Shown here piece after piece: positions 14,074 through 17,591 of a DNA stretch of 17,591 nucleotides. Both the position numbers and the translations under genes were made by a program. How positions within the stretch are numbered: position 1 is the first letter of the stretch; each line of letters starts with the position of its first letter. This stretch comes from JAMWZF01 sp041628615 (lineage in GTDB: Bacteria; Pseudomonadota; Alphaproteobacteria; Rhodobacterales; Rhodobacteraceae), in the NCBI GenBank assembly GCA_041628615.1, contig JBFKOW010000066.1, positions 1-17,591 on the forward strand, in the 5' to 3' direction. Under the pieces are notes generated by a model that had not been told where the DNA came from, searched no databases, and worked only from the letters and a program-made list of their open reading frames with translations.

Positions 14074-14259
14074 ATGGGCAAGGTCCTTCGTTTCCGCCGC
14101 GATGAAGAGGGTGCTGTCACCGTCGATTGGGTCGTTCTGACCGCTGCGATCGTCGGTCTCGGCGTCGCGCTTTTGGCGCTGATCGCCGCAGCCGGCACCG
14201 ACAAGAGCGAAAGCGTCGGCGCGCGGCTCGAAACCCAGCAGATCATGACGTTCAACTGA
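14074..14259 (+). CDS. flp: Flp-type IVb pilin, divergent third copy
   Basis: A 61-residue prepilin. Leader MGKVLRFRRDEEG, expected cleavage at G13/A14, then the same AVTVDWVVLTAAIVGLG as the other two. The rest differs: VALLALIAAAGTDKSESVGARLETQQIMTFN, sharing only the QQI-x-T-x-N end with copies 1 and 2. ATG 14074 follows GGAGAAA; the longer upstream in-frame opening is rejected because it lacks a ribosome site and would bury the leader. Separated from the twin pilins by a terminator-like hairpin and next to cpaB, it may be a minor or alternative pilin. Confidence 0.92.
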   Translation: MGKVLRFRRDEEGAVTVDWVVLTAAIVGLGVALLALIAAAGTDKSESVGARLETQQIMTFN

Positions 14260-14268
14260 TGCCACCTC

Positions 14269-14287
14269 GCGGCCATGATGTGGCCGC
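14269..14287 (+). other. Stem-loop between third pilin and cpaB
   Basis: GCGGCCA-TGATG-TGGCCGC is a perfect 7-bp stem nine bases after the pilin stop. It has no T-tract (AAATCAG follows), so it looks more like an mRNA processing or stability element than an intrinsic terminator. It would give the pilin and cpaB segments different abundance within one transcript. Confidence 0.5.
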
Positions 14288-14357
14288 AAATCAGTGCCAT
14301 CAACGTCACGGGTTCCGGGTGGGAATTCCGGCCACAGATGCCTGAAGGGGAAATAAC

Positions 14358-15215
14358 ATGAGAGCAGTTTTCGGATTGGTGCTGGTAGCCGGAATCGGCC
14401 TGGCGGGCTTTGCGGTCTACATGGCGCAAGGCTATTTCGAACAACAACAGATCGCCCTGCAGCAGGAACGGGCCGCCGCGGCCCGGATCGTGCCGACCGT
14501 GGAAGTCTACGCGATGGTCAAGGCCATCGACTACGGCGAGGAACTGACGCCCGAGCACGTCCAGCTGATCCCCTATGTCGAGGCGGCGCTGCCCGAGGGC
14601 GTGTTCCGCACCGAGGACGAGCTGTTCCCGCAGGGCACCGACGAACTCCGCGTCGTCACCCGCCGGATGGAGCCGAACGAGCCGGTGCTGGTGTCCAAGG
14701 TCACCGCGCCCGGCGAAGAGGCCGGCATCACCTCGCGGCTGAGCCCGGGGATGCGCGCCTTCGCGATCTCGGTCGACGTCAGCTCCGGGGTCTCGGGCTT
14801 CCTGCGCCCCGGCGACCGGGTGGATGTCTACTGGACCGGCCGGGCGATGGGTATCGACGGGCCGGGCAGCGGCGAGATCACCAAGCTCATCGACACCGCG
14901 CTGCGCCTCGTCGCCGTCGACCAGAGCGCGAACGCCGACCGGTCGGGCGCCATGATCGCGCGCACCGTCACCGTCGAAGCGACGCCGCAGCAGGTGGCCG
15001 CCCTCGCCCAGGCGCAATCGACCGGCCGGCTGTCGCTGGCGCTGGTCGGCGCCGAGGACGACATCGTGGCCCAGGTCGTCGAAGTGGATCAGCGCACCCT
15101 GCTCGGGATCGCCGAACAGCCGGTCTTCCAGGCCGAACCGGAGCCCGAGGTCTGCACCGTCCGGACCCGGCGCGGGGCGGAGATCATGGAAATCCCGATC
15201 CCCTGCACGAATTGA
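14358..15215 (+). CDS. cpaB: Flp pilus assembly protein CpaB (RcpC)
   Basis: 285 residues. An N-terminal membrane segment (VFGLVLVAGIGLAGFAVYMA, ~4-23) is followed by a SAF domain (~45-120, with AIDYGEELTPEHVQLIPY) and the RcpC/CpaB domain (~127-250, with SPGMRAFAISVDVSSGVSGF and LRPGDRVDVYWTG). CpaB is a periplasmic, membrane-anchored Tad assembly factor thought to work with the secretin and to modify or gate the pilus channel. The C-terminus has two cysteines (CTVRTRRG and PIPCTN) that could form a disulphide. ATG 14358 follows GGGGAAA. Position between pilins and cpaC is the standard Tad order. An intrinsic terminator follows. Confidence 0.94.
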   Translation: MRAVFGLVLVAGIGLAGFAVYMAQGYFEQQQIALQQERAAAARIVPTVEVYAMVKAIDYGEELTPEHVQLIPYVEAALPEGVFRTEDELFPQGTDELRVVTRRMEPNEPVLVSKVTAPGEEAGITSRLSPGMRAFAISVDVSSGVSGFLRPGDRVDVYWTGRAMGIDGPGSGEITKLIDTALRLVAVDQSANADRSGAMIARTVTVEATPQQVAALAQAQSTGRLSLALVGAEDDIVAQVVEVDQRTLLGIAEQPVFQAEPEPEVCTVRTRRGAEIMEIPIPCTN

Positions 15216-15238
15216 CATTCCGCAACATCGTCAACCGG

Positions 15239-15266
15239 AAGGGCGCAATCGCAAGGTTGCGCCCTT
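15239..15266 (+). terminator. Intrinsic terminator between cpaB and cpaC
   Basis: A 10-bp perfect stem AAGGGCGCAA/TTGCGCCCTT (15239-15248 with 15257-15266), extendable past a one-base bulge, with loop TCGCAAGG. It lies 23 bases after the cpaB stop. The following bases (TCCGATTCC) are only moderately T-rich, so termination may be partial. Confidence 0.65.
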
Positions 15267-15293
15267 TCCGATTCCGACGGCGGTCTGTTGCCG

Positions 15294-15417
15294 GTTGTCC
15301 ACATGAAGACCCGCGGACAAGACATTGATTCTTGCAATAAAGGGGCAAGCAAGGCACGGTGCCGCATAATCCGGGCGAAAAAGACCCAAATCGAGCGTGG
15401 CACAGAGGCAGGTCACC
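15294..15417 (+). promoter_or_regulatory. cpaC upstream region with several short inverted repeats
   Basis: TTGTCC-N14-GGACAA (15295-15320), ATTG-N7-CAAT (15324-15338), CTTGC-N9-GCAAG (15331-15349) and GGCAC-G-GTGCC (15353-15363) follow each other. CATAAT (15365-15370) is a 5/6 match to a -10 box with a weak -35 (GGGGCA) 17 bases upstream. This suggests that cpaC has its own regulated promoter. AGAGGCAGG precedes the cpaC ATG. Confidence 0.4.
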
Positions 15418-16848
15418 ATGACATATGACAAACTGATCAAGGCGGCCCTCGTGGGCCTGACAGTCGCCTTCGCGGCCACACCGGCCGTGGCGCCGGCTGA
15501 AACCCTTCGCGTTCTCAGGGGCGCCCCGACCGCCGCGCTCAACATCCCGATGAACCGGGCGGTGGTGGTCGAAAGCGAGACCCCCTTCGCGGAGCTTTCC
15601 ATCGCCAACCCCGGCATCGCCGACATCTCGTCGCTGTCGGACCGCACGATCTACGTGCTCGGCAAGGAGCCCGGGCGCACCACCCTCACCCTGATCGGGC
15701 CCGACGGGCGGCTGATCACCAACGTCGAGGTCCACGTCACCCCCGACATCGCCGAATTCAAGGAACGGCTGCAGCAGATCCTGCCGGGCGAGAACATCGA
15801 GGTCCGCACCGCCAATGACGGCATCGTGCTGTCCGGCACGGTGTCCTCGATCGCGCGGATGGACCGGGCGCTCGACCTCGCGCAGCGCTACGCGCCCGAG
15901 CGGGTGTCGAACCTGATGAGCGTCGGCGGCACCCAGCAGGTGATGCTGAAGGTCCGCTTCGCCGAGATGCAGCGGTCGGTCTCCAAGTCGCTGTCCTCCT
16001 CGATCGCGCTGCAGGGCACCGCGCTGTCCGACGATCTCGGCATCGTCGGCGGCACCAACTCGGCCGGCACCGCGCCGGGCCTCGCCACCACCATCGGCGG
16101 CTCCATCGGCGCCGCCAGTTCGGACGCCAACGGGGCTGTGGTCTTCGGCTTCAACGCCGGTGCTCTGGAAGTGGGCATCCTGCTGGAAGCCCTTGAATCC
16201 AAAGGCGTCGTCCGCACGCTGGCGGAACCCAACCTGACCGCGCTGTCGGGCCAGGAGGCGCGGTTCCTCGCCGGCGGCGAATACCCGGTGCCGGTGGCGC
16301 AGGACAACAACACCGTCACCATCGAGTACAAGCCCTTCGGCGTCGAACTGAACTTCGTGCCGCGGGTCGTCGACGGCGACACGATCAACCTCGAACTGCA
16401 GGCCGCGGTGTCGTCCATCGACCCGTCGAACGGCTTCACCCAGGGCGGCTTCACCGTCGACGCCTTCCGCCGGCGCGAGACCTCGACCACCGTCGAGATG
16501 CGCGACGGCGAGAGCTTCGCGATCGCCGGGCTGCTCAGCGACGACTTCACCGACCTGTCGGGCCAGGTGCCCTGGATCGGCGACGTGCCGATCCTCGGCG
16601 CGCTGTTCCGGTCCGCCGAATACAGCCGCCAGCAGACCGAACTGGTCATAATCGTCACGCCGCACCTGGTCACCCCGACCCGCGGCGAGGCGCTGGCCCT
16701 GCCGACCGACCGGGTCCGGCCGCCGTCGGAACGCGACCTGTTCCTGTTCGGCCGCGTCGCGTCGAGCCCGAACACGCCGACCAGCGGCGGCGCGGGCGAA
16801 GTCGCGCGGCAGGACTTCGACGGCTCCTACGGCTACGTCATGGACTGA
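15418..16848 (+). CDS. cpaC: Tad pilus secretin CpaC (RcpA)
   Basis: A 476-residue outer-membrane secretin through which the Flp pilus leaves the cell. Signal peptide ~1-27 (AALVGLTVAFAA, cleavage near APA). The N-terminal pilus/secretin domain is at ~40-110 (NRAVVVESETPFAELSIANP). A BON-like domain is at ~112-170. The secretin core is at ~172-420, with MLKVRFAEM, VRTLAEPNLTALSGQEARFL, GGEYPVP and the C-terminal VPWIGDVPILGALFRS and ELVIIVTPHLV. A Gly/Ser-rich stretch (~209-240) lies inside the core. ATG 15418 is chosen over an in-frame GTG at 15397, which would lengthen the signal peptide needlessly. The OmpA-type gene follows after 13 bases. Confidence 0.96.
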   Translation: MTYDKLIKAALVGLTVAFAATPAVAPAETLRVLRGAPTAALNIPMNRAVVVESETPFAELSIANPGIADISSLSDRTIYVLGKEPGRTTLTLIGPDGRLITNVEVHVTPDIAEFKERLQQILPGENIEVRTANDGIVLSGTVSSIARMDRALDLAQRYAPERVSNLMSVGGTQQVMLKVRFAEMQRSVSKSLSSSIALQGTALSDDLGIVGGTNSAGTAPGLATTIGGSIGAASSDANGAVVFGFNAGALEVGILLEALESKGVVRTLAEPNLTALSGQEARFLAGGEYPVPVAQDNNTVTIEYKPFGVELNFVPRVVDGDTINLELQAAVSSIDPSNGFTQGGFTVDAFRRRETSTTVEMRDGESFAIAGLLSDDFTDLSGQVPWIGDVPILGALFRSAEYSRQQTELVIIVTPHLVTPTRGEALALPTDRVRPPSERDLFLFGRVASSPNTPTSGGAGEVARQDFDGSYGYVMD

Positions 16849-16861
16849 GAGGACCGGGCGC

Positions 16862-17524
16862 ATGAAACACGCACTTTCGCTTACCATCGCGGCCCTGGCC
16901 CTTGCGGGCTGCTCGTCGATGCCGGCCGATCTCGCCAACTTCGACCGGGAAGCCGGCCGGGTTGTCGACAGCGACGGCGAGTTCGGCAACGCCACGATGA
17001 ACAACACGCAGGTCCAGTCCGGACAGCGCGGCTACACCATCAACCTCAACCGCCGCTTCTCGGCCGAGGTCGCGACGATGGTGAACTTCGCCTTCAACTC
17101 GACGGTCCTCGACGCCGAGGCGCAGCAGACCCTGCGCCAGCAGGCCGCCTGGATCCGGCAATTCCCGGAGGTGCGGTTCAAGGTCTACGGCCATACCGAC
17201 CTCGTCGGCAGCGAGGGCTACAACCGCCAGCTCGGCCTGCGCCGCGCCCAGACCGTCGTCGGCTTCCTCACCAGCCAGGGGATCGACCGGTCCCGGCTCG
17301 AGGCGGTGGTGTCGTTCGGCGAGACCCAGCCGCTGGTCGTCACCGAGGGCCGCGAACGGCGCAACCGCCGCACCGTGACCGAGGTGTCCGGCTTCGTCGA
17401 GACCCACCCCAACGTGCTCAACGGCAAGTATGCCGAGGTGATCTTCCGCGAATACGTGCTCTCGGCCGTGCCGGACCAGCTCGTCACCGAGACCCAGGGC
17501 GGCGCCGCCACCGGCCAGGAATAG
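16862..17524 (+). CDS. OmpA-family peptidoglycan-binding lipoprotein of the Tad locus
   Basis: 220 residues with a type II signal peptide. The lipobox is LAGC with Cys17, and Ser at +2 favours outer-membrane sorting. After a linker (~18-70) an OmpA-like domain spans ~72-172: VNFAFNS (74-80), GHTD (110-113) and NRQLGLRRA (121-129). Asp113 and Arg128 are the residues expected to grip diaminopimelate in peptidoglycan. A C-terminal extension of about 45 residues follows the domain. The ATG is 13 bases after cpaC, with GAGAGGAC overlapping that stop region, so the two are co-transcribed. It probably ties the secretin or pilus base to the cell wall, a place that CpaD-type lipoproteins fill in other Tad loci. 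No cpaD is visible in this window. Confidence 0.92.
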   Translation: MKHALSLTIAALALAGCSSMPADLANFDREAGRVVDSDGEFGNATMNNTQVQSGQRGYTINLNRRFSAEVATMVNFAFNSTVLDAEAQQTLRQQAAWIRQFPEVRFKVYGHTDLVGSEGYNRQLGLRRAQTVVGFLTSQGIDRSRLEAVVSFGETQPLVVTEGRERRNRRTVTEVSGFVETHPNVLNGKYAEVIFREYVLSAVPDQLVTETQGGAATGQE

Positions 17525-17531
17525 ATCCCGC

Positions 17532-17549
17532 CCGGGCCGGCAGGCCCGG
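17532..17549 (+). other. Hairpin after the OmpA-type gene
   Basis: CCGGGCC-GGCA-GGCCCGG is a perfect 7-bp stem seven bases after the stop. No T-tract follows; instead GAGAGGAAA (17556-17564) looks like a ribosome site for a gene starting near or past the right edge. It is likely an intercistronic element rather than a full terminator. Confidence 0.4.
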
Positions 17550-17591
17550 CAGTCCGAGAGGAAATCGCCCGCCCGGACGGCCCCGCCGCCC

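Noticed and set aside
14042..14139. Small leader reading frame (~31 codons) starting at ATG 14042, overlapping the third pilin start
   Set aside because: A GGAGGG lies directly against the ATG with no spacing. The frame runs out of phase into the pilin and the peptide has no recognisable feature. It is possible but unsupported.
15353..15370. Possible sigma-54 promoter (GGCAC...GC) before cpaC
   Set aside because: The -12/-24 spacing and the TTGC element do not match the consensus. The GGCAC/GTGCC is better described as a short palindrome.
15184..17007. 607-codon open frame opposite cpaC
   Set aside because: Antisense of a clear secretin gene, spanning into neighbouring genes on the other strand. 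No motif supports it.

Overview
The window is about 70% GC. It reads as ordinary chromosome from an alphaproteobacterium of the Rhodobacterales (Rhodobacteraceae/Paracoccaceae type). The evidence is a SUV3-type helicase / S4 protein / 7Fe ferredoxin / CarD block, Flp pilins carrying the 'DGAVTVDW' signature, a ligase-associated repair cluster with an esterase inside it, and a GC-rich hairpin of a kind I recall from between convergent genes in this order. I see no phage, insertion sequence, CRISPR array, tRNA or rRNA.

Layout. (1) The 3' part of purD (+) runs in from the left and ends at a bidirectional terminator facing carD (-). (2) A leftward block, 5785 to 770, encodes a secreted TPR protein, a SUV3-like helicase, an S4 RNA-binding protein (4-base overlap), FdxA, a terminator, then CarD. 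(3) A rightward block, 5884 to 10676, encodes a small SCP2 protein, a lysophospholipase-like hydrolase, an MBL-fold ligase-associated exonuclease, an HSL-type esterase and an ATP-dependent DNA ligase. The last three overlap by 4 bases each and must be translationally coupled. (4) A leftward pair, 13041 to 10731, encodes a periplasmic lytic transglycosylase and a HAD-UbiA fusion resembling decaprenyl-phosphate phosphoribosyltransferase (8-base overlap). (5) From 13404 to the right edge lies the start of a Tad (tight adherence) pilus locus: two nearly identical Flp pilins, a hairpin terminator, a third divergent pilin, cpaB, a terminator, the secretin gene cpaC, and an OmpA-type lipoprotein. The ATPase and platform genes (cpaE/F, tadB/C) would be expected beyond the right end.

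How the genes work together. The Tad genes make an adhesive pilus: pilins are the fibre, CpaC the outer-membrane channel, CpaB an envelope assembly factor, and the OmpA lipoprotein a likely peptidoglycan anchor. The exonuclease and ligase belong to a known DNA-damage-response set whose helicase (Lhr-core) and metallophosphoesterase partners are not adjacent here. The helicase/S4 pair points to RNA metabolism.

I do not see a clearly undescribed system. The points most worth following up are the HAD-UbiA fusion next to a lytic transglycosylase, the esterase wedged between exonuclease and ligase in a reduced repair cluster, the repeat-rich helicase tail, and several uncharacterised inverted repeats in promoter regions.
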